DNA of 64,000 bases, taken from positions 34,287 through 98,286 of the forward strand of contig CAVIAJ010000005.1 in assembly GCA_963640855.1 (NCBI GenBank), read 5' to 3'. Below, piece by piece: positions 53,537 through 61,181 of this stretch (position 1 is its first letter; each line of letters begins with the position of its first letter). Source of the stretch: Methanarcanum sp963640855. GTDB lineage: Archaea; Thermoplasmatota; Thermoplasmata; Methanomassiliicoccales; Methanomethylophilaceae. The position numbers and the translations under genes are program-made. The notes beneath the pieces were generated by a model. It was not told the DNA's origin and did no database searches. It saw nothing but the letters and a program-made list of their open reading frames with translations.

Positions 53537-53806
53537 TCAGAAGGGCCAATAGCAAATCGAACAGCACTGTCCGTCCTGCGATGTGTATGCACAGCAGACG
53601 ACGAGCACCACAATGATACCGATGAATGATACGAGACACTTGGGGCCGCAGCAACCGTAACATGAAGGATCCTTGGTGTGTGCCTGGGATTCCCATGACT
53701 CCTCTCTGCCTGTGGGTCCTTTGTAGTTCATTCTCGAAAACGACTGAATGGACTGTGAATCGTACTCCGCTGCCAGGTCTTTGTTTGATTTGGAATCTGA
53801 TGTCAT
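53537..53806 (-). CDS. Small cysteine-rich single-pass membrane protein
   Basis: An 89-residue unrecognised protein. Residues 1-48 are polar and free of cysteine; residues 49-89 hold nine cysteines (49, 52, 53, 57, 71, 72, 81, 82, 85) flanking a transmembrane segment (about 58-74). CYGCCGPKC precedes and CCSICYWPF follows the membrane helix. The leader/core-like layout next to a radical SAM/SPASM enzyme suggests a modification substrate. GGTGA a few bases before the ATG at 53806 supports this start over the upstream one at 53893. Confidence 0.6.
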   Translation of the reverse strand: MTSDSKSNKDLAAEYDSQSIQSFSRMNYKGPTGREESWESQAHTKDPSCYGCCGPKCLVSFIGIIVVLVVCCAYTSQDGQCCSICYWPF

Positions 53807-53858
53807 TCTTTCACCGTTACACGCATACACGTGTCTGAATGTGACAAGAATGACAGAA

Positions 53859-53870
53859 CAATATATTAAA
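53859..53870. promoter_or_regulatory. Shared palindromic TATA element
   Basis: AATATATTAAAG contains the palindrome AATATATT. It lies about 30 nt before the DUF5685-like ATG at 53895 (plus) and about 58 nt before the Cys-rich peptide ATG at 53806 (minus), so one TBP site may serve both directions. Confidence 0.45.
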
Positions 53871-53894
53871 GTAATGTCCGCGGATACTGGCACG

Positions 53895-54818
53895 ATGTTC
53901 GGGTATACCGTTCCCGTCGAAGGCTTACTGTCCGTTGATGAGCGCAGAATCTACAGAAGTTACTACTGTGAGACATGCCACCACCTCAGGGAAGAGTACG
54001 GATTCATACCCACACTTACCGTCAATTACGAAATGACCTTTGCGAATCTTTTCTTCAACTCGGTATTCGACGACGGAATGCTTATCGACAACAAACCGGG
54101 GGGATGGTTCTGCATAATGAGACACAGTGCATCCGATGCACCTCTTATGAGCAATCTTACGGCATATACAATATTGGTTGCCAAGAACAGTCTCGTAGAC
54201 GATGTTGCCGACGATAAGAAAGACGTTAAAGGAAAACTCGGACTGTTGACACTGAATCCTTCCATAAAAAGAGCCTGCAGACAGTATCCTGAATACGACA
54301 GGATTATAATGGAAGGTTACGGAAAACTCCGTGAAATGGAAAAAAGCGGGGAGAAAGATCCTTTCGTCATGGGAAGATATTCGGCACAGTCTATGATTGA
54401 CGTTCTCGATCTGATGTTAGGTGAGAGAATGGATAACGACATCAGAGAACTGTTCAGAGGTTTCGGTGTCTGGGTCTATATTATGGATGCGGTCGAGGAT
54501 TTAGATACCGACTTCAAAGAAGGACATTACAACCCGTTCCTTGTATCGAATGTCGAATTTCAGGATAAGAAGCAATTCATCAAAGACAACATCTTCACGA
54601 TAGGGGATGTCATGGGTAAAGCGATAAAGAATATTCAGGACCGCTACGCGGTAATACGCCCCCGTCTCAGATTCAATCAGGGAATTATCGATAACATAAT
54701 CGGAATGGGTTTATCTGCATCTGCGCACAGAATAATACGCGGAGATAAAATGGATTTAAGTCTGAGAAATATGCTCGACGGAAGAATGAAGAGAGGGATG
54801 CCCCCCTCATCAATTTGA
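53895..54818 (+). CDS. DUF5685-like helical protein
   Basis: A 307-residue helical protein that opens with MFGYTVPVEG and YRSYYCETCHHLREEYG (residues 20-36), the pattern of DUF5685 as I recall it from actinobacteria and clostridia. Two acidic motifs stand out: VDDVADDKKD (101-110) and DAVEDLDTDFKEGHYNPF (198-215), reminiscent of the paired Asp motifs of squalene/phytoene synthases. The start at 53895 fits both the family start and the TATA box; longer frames to 53748 run into the divergent gene. It overlaps the convergent acyl-CoA ligase by 9 nt. Confidence 0.7.
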   Translation: MFGYTVPVEGLLSVDERRIYRSYYCETCHHLREEYGFIPTLTVNYEMTFANLFFNSVFDDGMLIDNKPGGWFCIMRHSASDAPLMSNLTAYTILVAKNSLVDDVADDKKDVKGKLGLLTLNPSIKRACRQYPEYDRIIMEGYGKLREMEKSGEKDPFVMGRYSAQSMIDVLDLMLGERMDNDIRELFRGFGVWVYIMDAVEDLDTDFKEGHYNPFLVSNVEFQDKKQFIKDNIFTIGDVMGKAIKNIQDRYAVIRPRLRFNQGIIDNIIGMGLSASAHRIIRGDKMDLSLRNMLDGRMKRGMPPSSI

Positions 54819-56582
54819 TTCTTCCCTCTTCTTTCTGTCGTATTCCTCGAGTTCCCTGTACGCAACCTTTCCGACTTTCGTACGCGGAAGGGCATCGATG
54901 AATTCGAAGAGTTTCGGCACACCGTACGCTGCGATGTATTCCCTGCAGTGGGTGATGAGTTTCTGTTTGAGTTCTTCCGTTCCCTCGATTCCGGGTTCGA
55001 GAACAACGTATACTTTCACTCTCTGCTGCCTTATGGGGTCGGGAACGCCGATTGCACACGATTCCACAACACCTGGGAATTTATCAACGGCATCTTCAAC
55101 CTGCGAAGGATAGATGTTGTATCCGGAACTGACAATGATTCTCTTGTACCTCTGTTTGAAGTACACGAAACCGTCCGAGTCGATGGAACCTGCGTCACCT
55201 GTGTGAAGCCATGTCCTTCCGTCTGCGTGAACTTTGAGAGTCTGTGCGGTGAGTTCGGGATCTTTGACGTACCCCATCATCACATTCGGACCGCTGATAC
55301 ATATTTCTCCTTCCTCCCCGTAAGGAAGTTCTTCTTCGGTACCGTATTTTACAATCTTGAAGAGAGTGTTCGGAAAAGGAATTCCGATACCTCCCTCGTG
55401 ATATTCATTGACGGGGGTGATACATGCGGCGGTAACCGTTTCGGTCAGTCCGTATCCTTCCCTTATGACTGTCTTACCGTTGTGTGTTTTCAGGAAGTTG
55501 TTGAACTTCTCCCTTGTCTTAGACGGCAGTGCGTCTCCTCCGGAGAATATTCCTTCGAGTGAAGACATGTCTGCATCGTTCATGATGTCGAGATCGATCA
55601 TCTTCTCGAAGAGTGTGGGAACACCTGCAATGTAGTTCGGGTGTTTGTCTTTGATCAGTTTCGCATAAGATTCCGGTGTGAATGTGGGAACCAATACGCA
55701 CTTACCTCCGAAAATCAGGAACGAATGAATTCCCACTCCGAGGCCGAATCCGTGAAATATCGGCATAACGGAAAGAACGATGTATTCTCTTTCCGTAACG
55801 AATTTTGTTGCTTTTTCGGTGTAGAAATCTTCGATGAAACACGGAACACAGTAACTGATTGCGAGTGTTCCGTATGAAGTGAAGTTGAGATTGTTGTTCG
55901 AAATAAGAATTCCTTTGGATGCACTCGTCGTTCCTCCGCTGTAGAGAATACATGCGGGATCTTCGCCTTTCACTTCGACGGGTTCGAAGGAATTGTCTTT
56001 GGACAGACCGAGGAACTGTTTCCAATTGATAATGTAATCTTTCTTCGGAAAATCGGGTACTTTCCTTCCCAATGTGAGTGAATATCCGATACCTTTGAGG
56101 AAACTCAGTTCGTCTTTGATTGAAGTTGTAATGACTTTTCTCAATGCGGGGGCGTTGTCCTTGACTGCAATGAAATTGTTCACGAAAGCATCCAATGTGA
56201 ATGCAAATACGGAATCGGAATTGTTGAGATAGTGCTCGATCTCCTTCTTTGCGGAAAGAGGATGAATCAATGCACATACCGCTCCGCATTTGGATGCCGC
56301 ATACAGCAACTGAATTGCCTGGGGGCAGTTCGGCATACATACGATGATGCAGTCGCCTTTCTTCAGCCCCATAGCCTGAAGGCATGATGCAACGTGGTCG
56401 ATTTTCTCCAGGAATGAAGCGTATGTCGTTTCCCTGTTTTGGAATTCATACGCAATGTTCTGAGGTACCCTTACGGCGGTGCCCCTTACCATCTCGTAAA
56501 TGGATGTCTTGGGATAGTTGATGTCCGGAGATGTCTGCGTCGGATCGTAATACTTAGTCCACGGCCTTGGGAATTCTTCCAT
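54810..56582 (-). CDS. Long-chain-type acyl-CoA ligase (AMP-forming)
   Basis: A 590-residue adenylate-forming enzyme of the FadD-like branch: P-loop YSGGTTSASKG, MPIFHGFGLGVG, EGYGLTETVT, WLHTGDAGSIDSDGFVYFKQRYKRIIVSSGYNIYP and the catalytic lysine in TKVGKVAYREL. It starts with the long-chain-ligase type N-terminus (PRPWTKYYDP). It differs clearly from the two acyl-CoA synthetases at 47253-50587. Archaea do not use fatty-acyl membranes, so the substrate may be an exogenous fatty or aryl acid. It has no operon partner. Confidence 0.9.
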   Translation of the reverse strand: MEEFPRPWTKYYDPTQTSPDINYPKTSIYEMVRGTAVRVPQNIAYEFQNRETTYASFLEKIDHVASCLQAMGLKKGDCIIVCMPNCPQAIQLLYAASKCGAVCALIHPLSAKKEIEHYLNNSDSVFAFTLDAFVNNFIAVKDNAPALRKVITTSIKDELSFLKGIGYSLTLGRKVPDFPKKDYIINWKQFLGLSKDNSFEPVEVKGEDPACILYSGGTTSASKGILISNNNLNFTSYGTLAISYCVPCFIEDFYTEKATKFVTEREYIVLSVMPIFHGFGLGVGIHSFLIFGGKCVLVPTFTPESYAKLIKDKHPNYIAGVPTLFEKMIDLDIMNDADMSSLEGIFSGGDALPSKTREKFNNFLKTHNGKTVIREGYGLTETVTAACITPVNEYHEGGIGIPFPNTLFKIVKYGTEEELPYGEEGEICISGPNVMMGYVKDPELTAQTLKVHADGRTWLHTGDAGSIDSDGFVYFKQRYKRIIVSSGYNIYPSQVEDAVDKFPGVVESCAIGVPDPIRQQRVKVYVVLEPGIEGTEELKQKLITHCREYIAAYGVPKLFEFIDALPRTKVGKVAYRELEEYDRKKREESN

Positions 56583-56783
56583 CGTACACCTTCTGATTTT
56601 CTGCGACTAAACTCACACTTAATAAAAATATTACGCCGAATGGACACACTGGTATTGTTAATAAACAATGGGAATTGCGATATGTCCCGATTTGAACAGA
56701 TTATCTTCATCGTAACATGATTTGTCAACTCACTCTGCATAAATCAGCAACCTATTTATCGGACATTGCGTTCCGAGATTCCG

Positions 56784-57341
56784 ATGTGCGCGAACACCGT
56801 ATCATCCAATGTATCCGTGCTCGACCTGATGTGCAAGGATAAGTACGCAGAGGCCAACAATCACAAACGTGCAAGGGACAACTTCAACAAAGAGTCGAAG
56901 AATTGGGTCGCTACACGTAACACCAACTCAGAAAGAGCAAGAGATCTCTCCAAAAAGGCTGCGGAAGCAAAAGCTGAACGCGATGCCAACAACGAGAAGG
57001 TAAAGGAACTGAAGGTTCTCCGCGATCAGATGCACGCAAAAGCCGCCGAACTCAGAGAGAAGGGCGGTGACGAGTATGAGAATGCAAGAGCCGAAGGTAA
57101 CAGATACCACGATGAAATGGCCTCATTTGCTTCGAAAGGGCAGATGGCACACCAGATTATGGTTCAGTGTTACGAAGATGCGGATGTCGCAAGAAAACTC
57201 TCCGATATTGCGCATAAGAAGTCGATTGAGTGCAGAGAAGCGGCAAATGCTGAACATGAGCTGTATATCAACACTCTGAAAGAGATTGAAGAACTGAAAA
57301 ACAATCCCTTCGGTCAGTTGGATTCAGAAGACGATGCGTGA
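56784..57341 (+). CDS. Coiled-coil protein of unknown function
   Basis: A 185-residue, highly charged protein predicted to be almost entirely helical, with long stretches of A/E/K/R heptads (SKKAAEAKAERDANNEKVKELKVL and similar). Archaeal coiled-coil proteins of this style are often described as phosphoserine-phosphatase-associated or structural, but I see no catalytic motif. The ATG at 56784 lies about 28 nt after a CTATTTATC TATA-like box; the upstream TTG is not preferred. The 3' end overlaps the UPF0280 gene by 18 nt. Confidence 0.65.
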   Translation: MCANTVSSNVSVLDLMCKDKYAEANNHKRARDNFNKESKNWVATRNTNSERARDLSKKAAEAKAERDANNEKVKELKVLRDQMHAKAAELREKGGDEYENARAEGNRYHDEMASFASKGQMAHQIMVQCYEDADVARKLSDIAHKKSIECREAANAEHELYINTLKEIEELKNNPFGQLDSEDDA

Positions 57342-58046
57342 AGCACCGTCCGGATCCACTTCTTTTTTGATTAATTCCGGAACGTCTCCGGCCATTCCGA
57401 AGAGGCCGTTTGCGGATGCGATGCATCCGCGGACGTTCTCTACGAAAGCTGTTTTTTCAAGAGAAGATGACAATTCATCTCTTGTTCCGTTCTTTATCAT
57501 ATTTCCCAATGCCGTTGCGCAGCAGTCGGCAAGAATGACATCGTCGGAAATGACGGTGCAGATTCCGCTGGTTCCGAATGATACGGAGGGCCCGATTTTA
57601 CCTGAAGAAGAGCATATTCCGAAGATACCGTTCTGAGGTTTTACTTTCAGTGCGATATCCTTCATCTTTCCGTCACCGGAATACAGTCCGACGGAAATTT
57701 CACGGTCGATTTTCAATGCAATGTCCCCGCCGTTCTCGATAACAGCGAACGAAGCACCTGCCTCAGCCATACGTTCCACGGCATATACCGCAACGGCACC
57801 CGCCACTCCGGCCATAGGGCCTACATCCGATAATACGGATGCCCGGCACATACGCTGTATAAGCTCATGATCGTTATCGGACGGAGGATACGGATCGTAC
57901 GTGATTTTGAAGAAAGAGTCCTCTGATATTTTCCTGAGGATTATCTCTCTTGCCTCGAATATCGAGTCTTTTGCAGTCTTATGGTACTTCTCATCCGAAA
58001 GTACCGTGACTGCGGTCTCGCCTATTTCGAAGTGTATCGGCTTCAT
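57324..58046 (-). CDS. UPF0280 (COG2122) ApbE-like protein, sulfide assimilation
   Basis: A 240-residue protein of the UPF0280 family, related in fold to ApbE. VGPMAGVAGAVAVYAVERM, FAVIENGGDIALK and ILADCCATALGNMI are the recognisable segments. The Methanosarcina homologue MA1715 is reported to aid sulfide assimilation into homocysteine. Here it is the last gene of an operon with asd, DUF39 and NIL-ferredoxin (its ATG overlaps the previous stop by one base), which strongly supports that role. Confidence 0.85.
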   Translation of the reverse strand: MKPIHFEIGETAVTVLSDEKYHKTAKDSIFEAREIILRKISEDSFFKITYDPYPPSDNDHELIQRMCRASVLSDVGPMAGVAGAVAVYAVERMAEAGASFAVIENGGDIALKIDREISVGLYSGDGKMKDIALKVKPQNGIFGICSSSGKIGPSVSFGTSGICTVISDDVILADCCATALGNMIKNGTRDELSSSLEKTAFVENVRGCIASANGLFGMAGDVPELIKKEVDPDGASRIVF

Positions 58047-58450
58047 CACAGTGTGAGTGTTACGGCTTTGGTGGAACATGCCGTGATGCATCCGCCGCAG
58101 GCGACACAGGTATCGACGTCAAGATGAACTTCGAATGTCTCGGGATCCAATCTGAACGATTTCGTAGGACATACGGAAACACATGATCCGCAGTAGAAAC
58201 ATTTCTCCATATCGCGGTCGATGTGTTTGTTCAGTTCTTCGATAACGATGTCGTCGTTTCCGAAGTCGGAAATCGCTTTGTTGATCTTTGCTTCGTCACC
58301 CTTCAGTTTGACTATGAGTATACCGCCGCTGCCTTCGATCTCCGCACGGAGAATGACAGGTTCGATGTTGTATTCGGATACCAATTTGTAAACGAGGGAT
58401 TCCTCTACGGCGAGTTCGTCCGTGAATCTTATCTTGTATTTCCTGTCCAT
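58046..58450 (-). CDS. NIL-domain 2[4Fe-4S] ferredoxin, homocysteine synthesis
   Basis: A 134-residue protein with an N-terminal NIL domain (about 5-75, predicted ferredoxin-like fold) and two C-terminal clusters CFYCGSCVSVCP and CVACGGCITACS. Homologue of Methanosarcina MA1822, which works with the DUF39 protein MA1821 to make homocysteine from aspartate semialdehyde and sulfide. It lies 4 nt after the DUF39 gene and overlaps the UPF0280 ATG, so the unit is tightly coupled. Confidence 0.88.
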   Translation of the reverse strand: MDRKYKIRFTDELAVEESLVYKLVSEYNIEPVILRAEIEGSGGILIVKLKGDEAKINKAISDFGNDDIVIEELNKHIDRDMEKCFYCGSCVSVCPTKSFRLDPETFEVHLDVDTCVACGGCITACSTKAVTLTL

Positions 58451-58454
58451 GGTA

Positions 58455-59606
58455 TCATCTCTTCACTTTGAGGGGTTTGACAGAACTCTTCTTGGGCATC
58501 ATTCTGACAGGTGCCGTCAGTTCGAATTCTCCTTTCTCAATCCAATCTTTAAGCTGATTCGCAACCTTCCTCGCACCGTAGTATGATGAAAGCGAGGACG
58601 TTCTGATTTTGCGTCCTTCGTATTCGATCATTCCGGATCTGAGCTGTGCGTAGTTGTACTGTTCCAGTGCAGGTCTCTTCTTGGAAGTTACACTGTAGTC
58701 GATCATGCTTGTGTAAATCTCTTCATCGGAAATTGCGGCACGTTTCACGATGTCCGCATTCAGTGCGGGAATCGGAATTCCGACTCCCAACGCAATGGAT
58801 GTTCCGTATCCGTAGATGTCGAGTCCGCGGACGTAGTTCCTGTCCATCTGCTTCATGTCACCGATAAGTGCCAGAGTCCTTGCTCCCGACGCGGGAACAC
58901 CGTTCTTCTCCGATGCTTCGGTGTTGAACTGAGTTCCGTTCCATGAAACATATCCTTCTCCTCCTCCGAGGAAAATGTGTGTTCCGACTCCGATCGTATC
59001 CATGTGGGGATCGTTGAGCAGAGGAGATAACTGTCCCGCGGAACTGTATGTCGCGTTCTTCATCCTCGGCAGAAGTTTGCCCATGTATGTGTGCAACGTC
59101 CTGTCTGATGTGTTCGTTGCGAGATTGTAATTCTGATAGCAGTTACGGGGATTGTACATGTAACATTCATTGAAATCGTTGATTGTGATGTAGGTGTCGA
59201 TATCCTTCCTTACGTAACAGTCGGTACCGGGGCCCCATGCACGGAGGTGGATTTTCTTACCCGCGATTAAATCCTCAATGACGTGACCTCCGCCGTATCC
59301 TTCGGGATTCTGCGATTTCGATGTAGATGCAATATATGTATCGACGGCAGCCAATCCGCCGTATGCTTCGACATCGTTCATGAAGATGTTTGTCATCCTG
59401 ATCGGAGGATCGGAATGACCGAAGTTGATGAAAGCACCCGAAGAACACATCGCACCGAAGGTTCCCGTAGTGATTACATCTACCTCTTCGGCAGCCTTCT
59501 CGGCACCTTTCTCTTTGACAAGATCGATAATCTCTTCCGCTGTGTAAACGACAGCTTTACCCTGACGGATTTTCTCGTTTATCTCTTCGTACGTCTTCGC
59601 CAACAT
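58455..59606 (-). CDS. DUF39 homocysteine biosynthesis protein
   Basis: A 383-residue member of COG1900/DUF39, the enzyme that puts sulfide onto aspartate semialdehyde (Methanosarcina MA1821 family). GTFGAMCSSGAFINFGHSDPPIRM contains the conserved cysteine near residue 54, and NDFNECYMYNPRNCYQNYN and GTHIFLGGGEGYVSWNGTQ are further family blocks. The ATG follows the asd stop by 6 nt. Homology is firm; the exact chemistry (sulfur relay through the NIL-ferredoxin) is taken from the Methanosarcina work. Confidence 0.9.
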   Translation of the reverse strand: MLAKTYEEINEKIRQGKAVVYTAEEIIDLVKEKGAEKAAEEVDVITTGTFGAMCSSGAFINFGHSDPPIRMTNIFMNDVEAYGGLAAVDTYIASTSKSQNPEGYGGGHVIEDLIAGKKIHLRAWGPGTDCYVRKDIDTYITINDFNECYMYNPRNCYQNYNLATNTSDRTLHTYMGKLLPRMKNATYSSAGQLSPLLNDPHMDTIGVGTHIFLGGGEGYVSWNGTQFNTEASEKNGVPASGARTLALIGDMKQMDRNYVRGLDIYGYGTSIALGVGIPIPALNADIVKRAAISDEEIYTSMIDYSVTSKKRPALEQYNYAQLRSGMIEYEGRKIRTSSLSSYYGARKVANQLKDWIEKGEFELTAPVRMMPKKSSVKPLKVKR

Positions 59607-59612
59607 ATCCCC

Positions 59613-60674
59613 TCAGATCAGTCCTTTGACGTGGGCGAGTTCTGCGTTAAGAACGGAACCTCCCGCTCCCCCTCTGAGGGTGTTGTGCGAAAGTGCGAAT
59701 ATCTTGTAGAATTCGTCTTTCTTTCTTATTCTTCCGAGTGTAACCGCCATTCCCTTGGATCTTCCGGTTCCGCCGGCGAATACATCGAATGCGGGCTGGG
59801 GACGGTTGTCCTCTTTCCTTACGATGATGGGCTGTTCGGGTGCCGAGGGAAGTTTGAGTTTCTGAGGCTCTCCCCTGTATTCTTCGAATGTTCTGATGAC
59901 ATCCTCAACGGAGGGTTCCTCTTTCATACTGAGTGTTAACGATTCAAGGTGACCGTCTACAACAGGTACCCTTGCGCAGTTCGCATATACTTTGAAGTCT
60001 GCGAATTTGAACTGTTTATCCTCATACTTTCCGAGCATTTTTGCGAGTTCGGATTCCATTTTCTCTTCTTCGCCTTTGATGAACGGAACAACGTTTCCTA
60101 CTGCATCGAGAGAAGGTACTCCGGGGTATCCCGCACCGGAAAGTGCCTGATAGGTTGAAATAAAAACCTGATTCAATCCGTATTTCATATTGAGTGCCGC
60201 AAGAGGTGCCGCAATTCCCGTCGAAGAACAGTTCGCATTGGTGACGATGAAACCGCCGTTTGCGTAAGTGGATTGATCTTTGATTGATTCAAGATGTTCG
60301 GGGTTGACTTCCGGGATAAGAATAGCAACATCCTTATCCATCCTGTGGGAACCTGCGTTTGTGAAAACTCCCACGCCTTTTCCCGCCAATTCCGTCTCGG
60401 TAGGTCCGGCAAGGTCCGAAGGTATTCCGCTGAATGCGATTCTGCAGTTCTTCGATATCTTATCGAGGTTCATCGTCTCGATCCTCATATCGAGTGTTTC
60501 GTCTTTGTAAACGTGATCCCTCACTTTGAGGACATCTCCCAATCTCTTTCCTTCGGACCTCTCCGAAGCGTAAAGACCCTCCATCTCAAAATAGGGGTGG
60601 TCCTCGAGCATTTCGATGAATCTCTGTCCGATCATTCCTGTTGCGCCTAAAACCGCGACTTTGATCTTACCCAT
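59613..60674 (-). CDS. asd: Aspartate-semialdehyde dehydrogenase
   Basis: Asd reduces aspartyl phosphate to aspartate semialdehyde with NADPH, the branch point for lysine, threonine and methionine. The 353-residue protein has VLGATGMIGQRF (8-19), the catalytic cysteine in NANCSSTG, QALSGAGYPG and the substrate-binding H in VDGHLESLTL-like. The ATG at 60674 has AAGGTGAC six bases upstream, better than the ATG at 60704. It heads the homocysteine operon, delivering its product directly to DUF39. Confidence 0.95.
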   Translation of the reverse strand: MGKIKVAVLGATGMIGQRFIEMLEDHPYFEMEGLYASERSEGKRLGDVLKVRDHVYKDETLDMRIETMNLDKISKNCRIAFSGIPSDLAGPTETELAGKGVGVFTNAGSHRMDKDVAILIPEVNPEHLESIKDQSTYANGGFIVTNANCSSTGIAAPLAALNMKYGLNQVFISTYQALSGAGYPGVPSLDAVGNVVPFIKGEEEKMESELAKMLGKYEDKQFKFADFKVYANCARVPVVDGHLESLTLSMKEEPSVEDVIRTFEEYRGEPQKLKLPSAPEQPIIVRKEDNRPQPAFDVFAGGTGRSKGMAVTLGRIRKKDEFYKIFALSHNTLRGGAGGSVLNAELAHVKGLI

Positions 60675-60714
60675 TTGTCCGTCACCTTGGTTTCTGAATG
60701 TCAAATAGACACAT

Positions 60715-60753
60715 CATATAGATAAAATGTGTTCAGACTGACTGTACAGTCTG
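60715..60753 (-). promoter_or_regulatory. Promoter and palindromic operator-like site of the asd operon
   Basis: On the minus strand TCTATATGAT (about 60713-60722) is a TATA-like box about 44 nt before the asd ATG. Upstream of it lies CAGACTGACTGTACAGTCTG (60734-60753), which contains the 10-bp palindrome ACTGTACAGT and outer CAGACT/AGTCTG repeats. Its place just upstream of the TATA box suits a transcription factor responding to sulfide or amino acids. Confidence 0.45.
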
Positions 60754-60771
60754 CTGGGTGCCATCCCGGAA

Positions 60772-61044
60772 TCATTCGAAATAATGATGCTGCCTCTCCT
60801 TGGATATCGCCAGGATAACCTCTGCGATCTGTTTTGCCTCATTCTCGCTGAGACTTACTTCCTGACAGAGTTCGTGATATCTCTGAATGACTTCCTTTTC
60901 CTTCCTCTCATCCCAATAGCTCTGTCCGGACAGTTTCTTGGCTTTCGCCAATTCATCTGCGATTTCGAGACGTGTCGCTATGGATTCGATTATCTGCTGA
61001 TCCATTTCCTTGATCATGTTTCTGAGTTCGGAAGTCGTCGGCAA
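60772..61044 (-). CDS. aroQ: Chorismate mutase, AroQ type
   Basis: Turns chorismate into prephenate for phenylalanine and tyrosine. The 90-residue all-helical protein matches monofunctional AroQ: LRNMIKEMDQQIIESIATRLEIADELAKAK with the active-site arginine and lysine of helix 1, YWDERKEKEVIQRYHEL in helix 2 and LSENEAKQIAEVILAIS in helix 3. It stands alone; no other aromatic-pathway gene is in the window. Confidence 0.9.
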   Translation of the reverse strand: MPTTSELRNMIKEMDQQIIESIATRLEIADELAKAKKLSGQSYWDERKEKEVIQRYHELCQEVSLSENEAKQIAEVILAISKERQHHYFE

Positions 61045-61153
61045 GATGGTTCACCTGCGATTCCTTACAGAGAATGTGTTAAAAGTAATTTTTGGAACAG
61101 CTGGTATTTCGGAATGTCCGAGGGCGTATCCGAATTATAAAGATGTTAAAAAA

Positions 61154-61173
61154 CAGGGGCGGTTAAGCCCCTG
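61154..61173 (-). terminator. Hairpin terminator after the magnesium ATPase
   Basis: CAGGGGC (61154-61160), GGTTAA loop, GCCCCTG (61167-61173); on the minus strand it is followed by TTTTTTAAC. It begins 9 nt after the stop of the ATPase gene. Confidence 0.85.
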
Positions 61174-61181
61174 AAATGTGT

